From: an uncultured Clostridia bacterium
Lineage (GTDB): Bacteria; Bacillota; Clostridia; Oscillospirales; Acutalibacteraceae
NCBI GenBank assembly: GCA_947165115.1
Contig: CAMUZD010000102.1
Coordinates: 1-6,358 of the forward strand
Reading direction: 5' to 3'
DNA: 6,358 nt
Both the position numbers and the translations under genes were made by a program. The notes beneath the pieces are model-generated. The model had not been told where the DNA came from. It was given only the letters and a program-made list of their open reading frames with translations, and ran no database searches. Below, in pieces: positions 1 to 5,498 of this stretch (position 1 is its first letter; every line of letters starts with the position of its first letter).

Positions 1-573
1 AAAAGGGCGAAGCTCTCCCAGCTCGAGCTCTCGGAATTATGCGGAGTTCACCAGACCGCCGTCAGCCAGTGGGAGCAGGGGCGCACGAATCCCGACACGG
101 ATATGCTCGTCGCGCTCAGCCAGATTTTCCACACCTCAATCGGCGCGATTCTCGGACTCGACACGCCCGACGACCCGGTCATGATACCGGTCAAGGGAGT
201 CGTGCAGGCGGGCGAGATGACCTTCATTGCCGATGAGGATATCTGCGAATTCGTCGCGATTTCGCCCGAGCTTGCCCGCAGGGGCGAATACTGCGCCCTG
301 CGCGTTCACGGCAACAGCATGTATCCCCTCTTTTATGATAACGACCAGGTGATAGTGCGCGTTCAGAGCGACGCGGACGATAACGATATCGTGGTCGCGA
401 TCGAGGGCAGGGAGAGAGCGACGATAAAGCGCCTCAAGAGGCAGGAAAACGGGATTCTCCTCATAGCGGAAAACCCCGAATACGATTCGATATTCTATAC
501 GAAGGAGCAGGTTGCGAAGCTCCCGGTCACATTTTTCGGCATCGCGGTCGAAATCCGCAGGGAAATTCATTGA
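1..573 (+). CDS. XRE-family repressor with S24 (LexA/CI-like) self-cleavage domain, 5'-truncated
   Basis: The open frame runs from base 1 in frame 1, so the start codon lies off the window; judging from XRE proteins, about ten residues are missing. The ATG at 103 is internal because the helix-turn-helix precedes it. Visible residues 6-31 (SQLELSELCGV, then TAVSQWEQGRTNP) form an HTH_3/XRE DNA-binding domain. Residues about 65-185 form a peptidase S24 domain: a candidate Ala70-Gly71 scissile bond in VVQAGEM, nucleophile Ser106 in GNSMYP, and general base Lys143 in ATIKRL. Ser and Lys are 37 residues apart, as in LexA. The family represses transcription and is inactivated by RecA-stimulated autocleavage, as in phage CI-type repressors. 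It is not canonical LexA, whose N-terminus is a winged helix. No phage genes are visible downstream; the next promoter overlaps its stop codon. Its targets are unknown. Confidence 0.9.
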   Translation, partial: KRAKLSQLELSELCGVHQTAVSQWEQGRTNPDTDMLVALSQIFHTSIGAILGLDTPDDPVMIPVKGVVQAGEMTFIADEDICEFVAISPELARRGEYCALRVHGNSMYPLFYDNDQVIVRVQSDADDNDIVVAIEGRERATIKRLKRQENGILLIAENPEYDSIFYTKEQVAKLPVTFFGIAVEIRREIH

Positions 574-599
574 CAAGCGGATAAAGATTGTAATATAAT
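570..599 (+). promoter_or_regulatory. Sigma-A promoter for the aldehyde dehydrogenase gene
   Basis: A perfect -35 box TTGACA (570-575) and a perfect -10 box TATAAT (594-599) are separated by 18 bp. The -35 overlaps the stop codon (571-573) of the upstream repressor gene, so the dehydrogenase has its own promoter. Transcription should begin near 606, giving a leader of about 40 nt. A short inverted repeat, GTAAA (609-613) and TTTAC (621-625), sits just downstream of the predicted start and could be an operator, but this is weak evidence. Confidence 0.8.
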
Positions 600-646
600 T
601 ATTTATTGGTAAACAAATTTTTTACATAAAGAAGGACGGTAGAATT

Positions 647-2170
647 ATGGCAGTCAAAAAGTTACAGTATTACGCAGGCGGTCAGTGGCTCGATTCCAAA
701 ACTGACAAGTATATGGATATCTACAATCCGAGCACCGGCGAAGTCATCGCCCAGACTCCCTGCTGCACCAAGGAAGAGGTAAACTACGCGGTCGAGTGCG
801 CCAAAGAGGCGTTCAAGAGCTGGAGCGAAGTTCCCGTAATGAAGAGAGTCCAGATTATCTATGATTTCCGCGATCTGCTTGTAGCCCATATGGATGAGCT
901 GACCGAGCTGTGCGCAAGAGAAGAAGGCAAGGTCTGGAACGAGGCGAGAGGCGACATCCTCAAGGTCAAAGAGCCTGTTGAGCTCGCTCTTTCCGCTCCC
1001 TCGCTGCTTATGGGCGAGAGCATCCGCGACACCTCCTCCGGATATGACACCACTCTTTACAGAGAGCCGGTCGGCGTATTCGCCGGCATCGTTCCCTTCA
1101 ACTTCCCCGGCATGATTCCGATGGGCTGGATGACTCCGATGTGCATCGCCTGCGGCAACACGATAGTTCTCAAAGCCGCTTCCATGACCCCAATGACCTG
1201 CATGAGAATCGCGGAGCTCTGGAAGGAAGCGGGCCTGCCCGACGGCGTTATCAATATAGTAACCTGCTCGAGAAACGAAGCTGAAATCTTCATGGATCAT
1301 CCCGATGTCAAGGGCATCACCTTTGTCGGCTCGACCTCAGTCGGCCTTCACATTTATTCGAGAGCTGCCGAGAGCGGCAAGAGAGTTCAGTGCCTTTGCG
1401 AAGCGAAGAATCACGGCCTCGTGCTTGAGGACGCCGCAATCGAGAGCGCCGCTCACAGAATCATCAATTCCTCCTTCGGCTGCGCAGGCGAGCGCTGCAT
1501 GGCTCTGCCCGTAATCGTAGCTCAGGAGAGCATCGCCGATAAACTCGTCTCCTACCTCGTCAAATTCGCGAAGGAGCTCAAAATCGGCCCCGCTTATGAG
1601 AAGGATACAAACCTCGGCCCCGTTGTCACCGCAGCTCACAAGAAGAGCGTCATCGACTGGATCAACAAGGGCATCGAAGAGGGCGCGGAGCTTGTTCTCG
1701 ACGGCAGAGATACCGTCGTTCCCGGCTATGAGGGCGGCTTCTATGTAGGCCCCACCATCCTCGACCACGTCACTCCCGAGATGACGGTCGGCCAGAGAGA
1801 GATATTCGGGCCCGTTCTCTGCATCAAGAGAGTCAAGAATTTTGAAGAGGGTCTCGCGCTCATGAACGCCAATCCCTTCGCAAACGGCTCGGTTATCTTC
1901 ACCCAGAGCGGCTACTACGCCAGAGAGTTCACCAAGAGAACCGACGGCGGTATGGTCGGCGTAAACGTCGGCATCCCCGTTCCCGTAGGCGTATTCCCCT
2001 TCAACGGCCACAAGAAATCCTTCTTCGGCGATCTCCATACCCTCGGCAAGGACGGTTTCCGTTTCTACACCGAGACCAAGACCGTCACCCAGACCTGGTT
2101 CAATCCCGAGGAAATCAAGGCCAGCGCGGTCGATTCCTGGGAAGGCTCCGTCGGCGGCGACCAGAAATAA
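647..2170 (+). CDS. mmsA: CoA-acylating methylmalonate-semialdehyde dehydrogenase-type ALDH
   Basis: A 507-residue ALDH superfamily protein whose whole layout matches the ALDH6/MMSDH branch. This branch oxidises methylmalonate or malonate semialdehyde with NAD+ and CoA, giving propionyl- or acetyl-CoA in the cytosol (valine or inositol breakdown). Visible features are oxyanion Asn152 in PFNFP, Lys176 of the NAD site, GSTSVG at 228-233, the MMSDH signature AKNHG at 253-257, catalytic Cys284 in AGERCMALP, and EIFGP at 385-389. Most ALDHs have a general-base Glu in ELGGK; here the aligned residue is Leu250 (QCLCEAK), which fits a CoA-acylating rather than hydrolytic enzyme. The AAGGA at 632-636 lies 10 nt before the ATG. 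It is a single-gene unit with its own promoter and terminator, and no inositol or valine genes are nearby, so the physiological substrate is uncertain. Confidence 0.85.
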   Translation: MAVKKLQYYAGGQWLDSKTDKYMDIYNPSTGEVIAQTPCCTKEEVNYAVECAKEAFKSWSEVPVMKRVQIIYDFRDLLVAHMDELTELCAREEGKVWNEARGDILKVKEPVELALSAPSLLMGESIRDTSSGYDTTLYREPVGVFAGIVPFNFPGMIPMGWMTPMCIACGNTIVLKAASMTPMTCMRIAELWKEAGLPDGVINIVTCSRNEAEIFMDHPDVKGITFVGSTSVGLHIYSRAAESGKRVQCLCEAKNHGLVLEDAAIESAAHRIINSSFGCAGERCMALPVIVAQESIADKLVSYLVKFAKELKIGPAYEKDTNLGPVVTAAHKKSVIDWINKGIEEGAELVLDGRDTVVPGYEGGFYVGPTILDHVTPEMTVGQREIFGPVLCIKRVKNFEEGLALMNANPFANGSVIFTQSGYYAREFTKRTDGGMVGVNVGIPVPVGVFPFNGHKKSFFGDLHTLGKDGFRFYTETKTVTQTWFNPEEIKASAVDSWEGSVGGDQK

Positions 2171-2186
2171 GTTTTATTTGCATAAC

Positions 2187-2216
2187 AAAAAGCAGGTGCA
2201 ACGCACCTGCTTTTTT
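2187..2216 (+). terminator. Rho-independent terminator after the dehydrogenase
   Basis: A perfect 9-bp stem, AGCAGGTGC (2191-2199) with GCACCTGCT (2203-2211), has a 3-nt loop and is followed by a T-run (2211-2216). A-tract 2187-2190 precedes it, so the structure could also stop transcription coming from the minus strand. It begins 16 nt after the stop codon. Confidence 0.93.
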
Positions 2217-2230
2217 AATTAAGAAGTAAG

Positions 2231-2248
2231 AATTCAGAATTAAGAGTT
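2231..2248 (+). repeat. 18-bp AT-rich repeat, inverted match at 5946-5963
   Basis: The 18-nt sequence AATTCAGAATTAAGAGTT is found exactly, in reverse complement, at 5946-5963, inside the AT-rich repeat tract downstream of rpsO. Here it is a single copy flanked by related AATTAAGAAGTAAG sequence. It links the two intergenic regions as users of the same repeat family. Confidence 0.75.
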
Positions 2249-2304
2249 ATTATGCTTCGCATATCCTTTTTGGCGGGACGCCGGGGTCGTCACCCCCTAC
2301 AATG

Positions 2305-2351
2305 CCTTCCCCTTGAGGGGAAGGTGTCTGCAAAGCAGACAGATGAGGTGG
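2305..2351. repeat. Double-hairpin repeat element
   Basis: Two hairpins stand side by side: CCTTCCCC (2305-2312) pairs with GGGGAAGG (2317-2324) around TTGA, and GTCTGC (2326-2331) pairs with GCAGAC (2335-2340) around AAA. They are followed by AGATGAGGTGG. A conserved CCTTCCCC...GATGAGG layout of this kind is, from general familiarity, a recurring intergenic repeat in Firmicutes genomes. Only one copy is in this window, so its repetitive nature is not shown here. Confidence 0.6.
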
Positions 2352-2369
2352 AATATATATAAACAGCAT

Positions 2370-2476
2370 TGTCATTCTGAGGCGCTTGCGCCGAAGAATC
2401 TCAGGTTTAAGAGAATTATCGTTTTGCATTTATAACACGCCTTTCATTGAGATCCTTCGCTCCGCTCAGGATGACA
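2370..2476 (+). repeat. ~107-bp imperfect foldback repeat, copy A
   Basis: The left arm (2370-2403) and right arm (2448-2476) flank a 44-nt AT-rich loop. The outer 12 bases TGTCATTCTGAG pair with CTCAGGATGACA with a single G-T wobble, and CGAAGAATCTCA pairs with TGAGATCCTTCG at 11 of 12 positions. The left arm also holds the perfect mini-hairpin GGCGC-TT-GCGCC (2381-2392). It shares about 92% identity (8 substitutions and 1 indel by hand alignment) with copy B at 5816-5923, in the same orientation. It is non-coding and resembles a MITE- or REP-like element; no transposase is nearby. Confidence 0.88.
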
Positions 2477-2480
2477 GCCG

Positions 2481-2506
2481 TCGTAGGGGCGGATATCATC
2501 CGCCCG
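2481..2506 (+). repeat. 26-bp GC-rich palindromic repeat, inverted partner at 2680-2705
   Basis: TCGTAGGGGCGGATATCATC followed by CGCCCG contains the hairpin GGGCGGAT/ATCCGCCC. The reverse complement of 2680-2705 matches it at 24 of 26 positions. The pair flanks about 170 bp holding the minus-strand hairpin and two copies of the GCATATCCTT motif. Confidence 0.8.
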
Positions 2507-2603
2507 CAGGACGAAAGATAATTAACAATTATATCGCACTTCGGTCGATGATTTTATGCTCTGCATATCCTTGCAATCGCCACACCCGTTTTTTCGTTTT
2601 ACT

Positions 2604-2633
2604 CAAAAACACCCTCTCCGTTCTCGGAGAGGG
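2604..2633 (-). terminator. Candidate terminator of the amidase-kinase operon
   Basis: A perfect 9-bp stem CCCTCTCCG (2612-2620) / CGGAGAGGG (2625-2633) has a 4-nt loop. Read on the minus strand, it is followed by TGTTTTTGAG (2611-2602), a T-rich tail. It lies about 77 nt past the kinase stop codon. It may equally be one more member of the spacer's hairpin repeats that happens to act as a terminator. Confidence 0.5.
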
Positions 2634-2679
2634 CTGCAAGCGGTTTAAATTATTATATGATGCTCCGCATATCCTTGGG

Positions 2680-2705
2680 CGGGCGGAAAATATCCGCCCC
2701 TACGA
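2680..2705 (-). repeat. 26-bp GC-rich palindromic repeat, inverted copy
   Basis: On the minus strand this reads TCGTAGGGGCGGATATTTTC then CGCCCG. It differs from the copy at 2481-2506 at two central positions, and the GGGCGGA/TCCGCCC stem is kept. It ends five bases before the kinase stop codon (2710-2712). Confidence 0.8.
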
Positions 2706-2709
2706 ACTC

Positions 2710-4011
2710 TTAACTCTCCGCTTGCTCCCTCATCACCAGTTTTGCGCGGTAGGTTTCGCCGTCGTCTTCGGCGGTGTAGCTGCCGCCGTATTTCTTTGCG
2801 AGGTCATTGAGAATCTTCTGGCCGTAGCCGTGTTCCTTGTTGTTGCCCTTGTCGAAATGGGGGACGGAGGCGTTTTCGGACGCGATTGTCAAGGCGCCCT
2901 GCCCATATGAAATCTCTATGAAAACATTTTTGTCGGTCTCGCTGTGCTCGGCGGCCTCGATGCTGTTGTCGATTATATTTATCAGCGCGCGACACAGGTC
3001 AAATTCCTCAAAGCCGAGCTTGTCGGGGATAACCACGCTGAATACCGCTTCGATTCCCTTCTCGCGGCACTGCCTCGCCTTCTCGGAGATAATCGAATTG
3101 ATAAGCTCGTTGCGGCAGTAGCGCTCGATATGGATATTCCTGAGCTCCTCCTCCATGTTGCCGAGCATTTTTTCGGCGCTTCTGCGCGCCTCCTCGCTCT
3201 TGCTCTCCGCCATGCAGTTTGCGATTTCAATCGCGTTTGCGAAATCGTGGCGGAGCTTGCGCATCTGGAGCGCGTTCTCCTCAAGGGATTTATAGTGCTC
3301 CATCATGACTCTTTCCCTGAAATCGCGCTCGCGCAGCTCTCTCTCCATCATCTGGTTCTTGGAGATTTTATCGTAGGTCAGGAACACCAGAATATCGGCG
3401 ATGACTGTCAGAACCATAGCGATATTCAGCATAATCATCGAGTTTTCCTTCGTGAAGAAGGTCGCGTTTTCGTTCCAGATTACGGGATCGAGGAAGGACT
3501 GAAACGCGTAGCAGATGACTATCTGGCTCACGGGCAGCAGCAGGAAGGAATTCGTATATCTGAAGCTGATGCTGATTTTGCCGATTTTTTTGCGCCAGTA
3601 TATGACCGCGGCTCCGCAGAATGTGATATTCACCGCGAGCAGAATCATCAGGCCGAGGCGGTCATCCCTGAACGCCTGGGTTATGTCGACGAAATTCGCG
3701 AGGGAAAGATAGCTGAGCATCAGAATCGAGCCGATGAGAATCTCGACCACCGGCGCGAGCACCCTTTCAAGCACCTTGTTTTCAAAGAGAATGAAGCTCG
3801 AGACAAGCAGCAGCACGTAAGAGGATACCGTAATCAGCGGATTCTCGAAGTTCCTCGACGCAGACATAAGATTCAGCGTGAAATCGGGTATGAAAAGAAT
3901 AAGGAACGTAAGTATTCTGTTATGTTTCGGTCTCAGGCACAGCATGAGCCAGAGCGCATCCGCGAAGCGGAAAGCCAGCTCGTATGCCACCATAAAGGGA
4001 GTAATCATCAT
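2710..4011 (-). CDS. AgrC-type membrane sensor histidine kinase (GHKL/HATPase_c_5)
   Basis: The 433-residue protein has six to seven hydrophobic segments in its first ~212 residues (about 8-25, 32-50, 60-76, 86-104, 119-138, 155-171, 192-212). A charged, probably coiled-coil linker (215-250) follows, then a cytoplasmic kinase core. The phospho-acceptor is His255 in RKLRHDFANAI, the form seen in AgrC/VirS (HPK10) kinases. The N-box is NIIDNSIEAA (345-354) and the glycine box is HGYGQKI (394-400), so it looks catalytically intact. This family senses extracellular signals, classically peptides, and phosphorylates LytTR-type regulators; none is in the window. It is the second gene of an operon, 36 nt after the amidase. 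The start is ambiguous: GAGGTGA sits only 1-2 nt before the first ATG (4011) but 4-5 nt before the second (4008), so the second Met is more likely. Confidence 0.87.
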   Translation of the reverse strand: MMITPFMVAYELAFRFADALWLMLCLRPKHNRILTFLILFIPDFTLNLMSASRNFENPLITVSSYVLLLVSSFILFENKVLERVLAPVVEILIGSILMLSYLSLANFVDITQAFRDDRLGLMILLAVNITFCGAAVIYWRKKIGKISISFRYTNSFLLLPVSQIVICYAFQSFLDPVIWNENATFFTKENSMIMLNIAMVLTVIADILVFLTYDKISKNQMMERELRERDFRERVMMEHYKSLEENALQMRKLRHDFANAIEIANCMAESKSEEARRSAEKMLGNMEEELRNIHIERYCRNELINSIISEKARQCREKGIEAVFSVVIPDKLGFEEFDLCRALINIIDNSIEAAEHSETDKNVFIEISYGQGALTIASENASVPHFDKGNNKEHGYGQKILNDLAKKYGGSYTAEDDGETYRAKLVMREQAES

Positions 4012-4047
4012 TTCACCTCGGTTTGAATAAGGGATGAAAAGCGCCGG

Positions 4048-5241
4048 TTATCCGAGCATTTTCAGGGGCTTGGAGACCGAGAATCTGAAGGGTTTGTCGT
4101 AATTGAACATCGGGCAGACCGTGAAAGTCCGCTTCGAATTATTGTAAACGACGCTCCAGAGAGTGGAGCAGATATAGCCGTTCATATCGGAGTCTTCCAT
4201 ATGCACGGCGTCAAGAATTCCCATCGCCTCTTTTTCGGTGACTCTGTAATTCTTTTTCTTCAGCATCTTTTCGGCGGTTGCGTATCTGTCCCTGCCGAGG
4301 CCTTCGGGATCGTCAACCCCGCCCGTCAGCCAGAAATTCGCGGCAATCAGAGTGCCCGATTTTCCGGGCCTGATTACTGTCGCTTCGCCGTTGACATATT
4401 CGATTATCGCCGTCTTTCCCGAGGCGTCGGCTATATGATAATGATAGGTGCAGCCGCCTCCGAGCAGATCGTGCATATCGTAATTCTTAAAGATTTTCAC
4501 GGCCTCGTCAACCGTTGCGGCATGGTCGAGCACGGTGCGGATGACGGCGGTGGTCGTGATATCCTTCTTCTGAGTCTGGATGAAGGTCTCGGGCGTCTCA
4601 AGCTCAAGCACGCCTATCGAAAGCCCCTTTTCGTTCATTCCGTCAACGGGAATGTAGGGGGCGATGAGCGTCAGGAGCGAGGTGAGTTTGCTGTCGGGCA
4701 TAAAGCTGCCGCCGTAGCCGAGGAAATAGAGCGAGACGGTCGAAACGCTCGCGTAGCCGTCCTTTGGATGAGTCCAGACCGTCATACCCGGCGAATCCAT
4801 ATAGTCGTAATTTCTCGCAAAGAGCCTGTCCCCCGAGGGAGTGGTTGCGTTGAAGGTCGTGCAGCCGAAACCCGTGAAGCTCAGCGCCTTCTGCATGATG
4901 CGGGAGATGCCTTTGCTGTCGATTTTGCCGTAAAATCCGAGATTAGAGACGATCTTCCTCGCGCCGGGATTGAGCTGAAGGAAGACATCCGCGAAGGAAT
5001 AGAGCAGCAGCCCCGCGGTTGTCGAATTCCCCGTCCTGCTCTCGAGGAGCGTGTCGAGGTCGTAGTCATAGGTATAGTCCATGAGATAATAGTTATCCGC
5101 CGCCTTCGTGACCGATGAAAGCGAATTCAGACGGCCGGCCCTGAAGCCGGTCACCGAGCCGAAAAATCCGATCACCGCGGAAAGAATAACAGACAGAAAC
5201 CTGATTGAAAAGCCTGCAGCCTGCAAAGTCATACACCCCAA
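4048..5241 (-). CDS. Membrane-anchored Ntn amidase, choloylglycine hydrolase / NAAA-acid ceramidase type
   Basis: A 397-residue linear amide C-N hydrolase. The predicted nucleophile is Cys127, directly after Gly126 (FGCTTF). Arg143 and Asp146 in ARNYDY lie 16 and 19 residues further on, the same spacing as C2/R18/D21 of bile salt hydrolase and C126/R142/D145 of NAAA. Asn203 in GMNEKGL, Asn302 (AANFW) and Arg317 or Arg319 (GRDRY) are further likely active-site residues. Residues 12-30 are a hydrophobic signal or anchor, and the 126-residue stretch before Cys127 resembles the autoproteolytically removed alpha segment of NAAA/acid ceramidase rather than the short leader of bacterial bile salt hydrolases. 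It should act outside the cell. The substrate may be a bile salt, N-acyl amine or amino acid, or penicillin-like amide; the sequence does not decide. The start is uncertain: TTG at 5241, preceded by an in-frame TGA, or ATG at 5232. Confidence 0.82.
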   Translation of the reverse strand: MGCMTLQAAGFSIRFLSVILSAVIGFFGSVTGFRAGRLNSLSSVTKAADNYYLMDYTYDYDLDTLLESRTGNSTTAGLLLYSFADVFLQLNPGARKIVSNLGFYGKIDSKGISRIMQKALSFTGFGCTTFNATTPSGDRLFARNYDYMDSPGMTVWTHPKDGYASVSTVSLYFLGYGGSFMPDSKLTSLLTLIAPYIPVDGMNEKGLSIGVLELETPETFIQTQKKDITTTAVIRTVLDHAATVDEAVKIFKNYDMHDLLGGGCTYHYHIADASGKTAIIEYVNGEATVIRPGKSGTLIAANFWLTGGVDDPEGLGRDRYATAEKMLKKKNYRVTEKEAMGILDAVHMEDSDMNGYICSTLWSVVYNNSKRTFTVCPMFNYDKPFRFSVSKPLKMLG

Positions 5242-5252
5242 TCATAATTATT

Positions 5253-5267
5253 CCGCCTCAAAGGCGG
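5253..5267 (-). other. Small hairpin in the amidase mRNA leader
   Basis: CCGCCT (5253-5258) and AGGCGG (5262-5267) form a perfect 6-bp stem with a 3-nt loop. It lies in the predicted 5' leader of the amidase operon, 12 nt before the TTG start. It has no T-run and is not a terminator. It leaves the start without a clear AGGAGG-like site, so translation may be weak or controlled. Confidence 0.5.
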
Positions 5268-5290
5268 CGCGCGTAATCATTACGGTATAT

Positions 5291-5319
5291 ATTGTAAACA
5301 AATGCGGAGAATTTTGCAA
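5291..5319 (-). promoter_or_regulatory. Promoter of the amidase-kinase operon
   Basis: On the minus strand, -35 TTGCAA (5319-5314) and -10 TACAAT (5296-5291) are spaced exactly 17 bp apart. The predicted transcript starts near 5284, giving a ~45-nt leader. No promoter was seen in the 36-nt gap before the kinase, so both genes are probably transcribed from here. It is divergent from the rpsO promoter, with the two -35 boxes about 50 bp apart. Confidence 0.65.
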
Positions 5320-5367
5320 GGATAAACATACAGTTTTTCAGCTATAATAAAAAATAATAAAAAAGTC

Positions 5368-5396
5368 TTTACAAATAAAAAATAGTGTGATATAAT
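5368..5396 (+). promoter_or_regulatory. Strong extended -10 promoter for rpsO
   Basis: -35 TTTACA (5368-5373), a 17-bp spacer and a perfect -10 TATAAT (5391-5396), with the extended -10 TG dinucleotide at 5388-5389. The AT-rich tract upstream (5341-5367) could act as an UP element. The predicted start is near 5403. This strength fits a ribosomal protein gene. Confidence 0.85.
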
Positions 5397-5402
5397 TCCA
5401 CT

Positions 5403-5498
5403 CGCACGCCCGGATCACGGTTTGCGGAGTAAGCCCCGAAGGGGAATTCACCTGCCGCCTACTGAGACCGAGGCAAATAAATCAATGAGGTGAAAATT
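5403..5498 (+). promoter_or_regulatory. Structured rpsO leader, candidate S15 autoregulatory RNA
   Basis: The ~95-nt leader is far more GC-rich and foldable than a simple spacer. By eye, a CCCC-GAA-GGGG hairpin (5434-5444) lies inside a possible GCGG (5424-5427)/CCGC (5455-5458) stem, which in turn lies inside a 6-bp CGGTTT (5418-5423)/GAGACCG-type stem (5465-5470). S15 represses its own translation through leader RNAs of different shapes in different bacteria, so a nested or three-way structure here is a reasonable candidate. The leader ends in GAGGTG (5487-5492), the ribosome binding site. Matching to a known leader class is not established. Confidence 0.55.

Larger units (their letters stand above)
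2251..2676 (+). repeat. Three dispersed copies of an 18-nt TATGCTYYGCATATCCTT-like motif
   Basis: Copies lie at 2251-2268 (TATGCTTCGCATATCCTT), 2555-2572 (TATGCTCTGCATATCCTT) and 2659-2676 (GATGCTCCGCATATCCTT), all in the same orientation. Each contains an ATGC-NNN-GCAT mini-palindrome and differs only in the loop and at the first base. They are followed by different sequences, two of them G-rich (GGCGGG and GGGCGG). This looks like a modular border or half-element of the local repeats. Confidence 0.75.
2217..2709. other. Gene-free convergent spacer composed of mixed short repeats
   Basis: This ~490-bp stretch lies between the 3' ends of the dehydrogenase and the kinase. No credible gene is present: the one long open frame across it (2386-2910) is made of repeat sequence and antisense kinase sequence. 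It contains an AT-rich direct-repeat remnant, three copies of an 18-nt ATGC...GCATATCCTT motif, a double-hairpin element, a ~107-bp foldback element, an inverted pair of a 26-bp GC-rich palindrome, and a hairpin that may terminate the minus-strand operon. These are listed separately. Similar mosaics are common between convergent genes in gut Clostridia. Confidence 0.8.

Noticed and set aside
103..105. ATG at 103 as the start of the repressor
   Set aside because: The frame is open upstream and encodes a helix-turn-helix before this Met, so the true start lies outside the window.
570..650. LexA/SOS box or Rex-type operator at the dehydrogenase promoter
   Set aside because: No CGAAC-N4-GTTCG or TTGTTAA-N4-TTAACAA palindrome is present; only a 5-bp inverted repeat was seen, which is too short to assign.
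1337..2038. 233-aa minus-strand open frame inside the dehydrogenase
   Set aside because: Lies wholly within the well-supported dehydrogenase, on the opposite strand, with no recognisable family features.
2370..2476. Insertion sequence or attachment site
   Set aside because: There is no transposase or integrase, no tRNA gene and no evident target duplication. The element is too short for an autonomous IS and is called only as a repeat.
2250..2709. CRISPR array
   Set aside because: Repeats are of several kinds, irregularly spaced and differing in orientation; there are no uniform repeat-spacer units or cas genes.
2386..2910. 174-aa plus-strand open frame across the convergent spacer
   Set aside because: Its N-terminal half is translated repeat sequence and its C-terminal half is antisense to the kinase 3' end. 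It has no ribosome binding site and runs through a likely minus-strand terminator.
2944..4026. 360-aa plus-strand open frame
   Set aside because: It is antisense to the sensor kinase across most of its length. Its composition (rich in H, R, E, D, with no recognisable domain) is typical of the reverse complement of a GC-biased gene, and the kinase on the other strand has clear motifs.
4201..5118. 305-aa plus-strand open frame
   Set aside because: Antisense shadow of the amidase, with no domain or suitable ribosome binding site, whereas the amidase has conserved catalytic residues.
5490..5492. GTG at 5490 as the start of rpsO
   Set aside because: It is part of the GAGGTG ribosome binding site; the ATG at 5499 has correct spacing and gives the normal S15 N-terminus MTQAEK.
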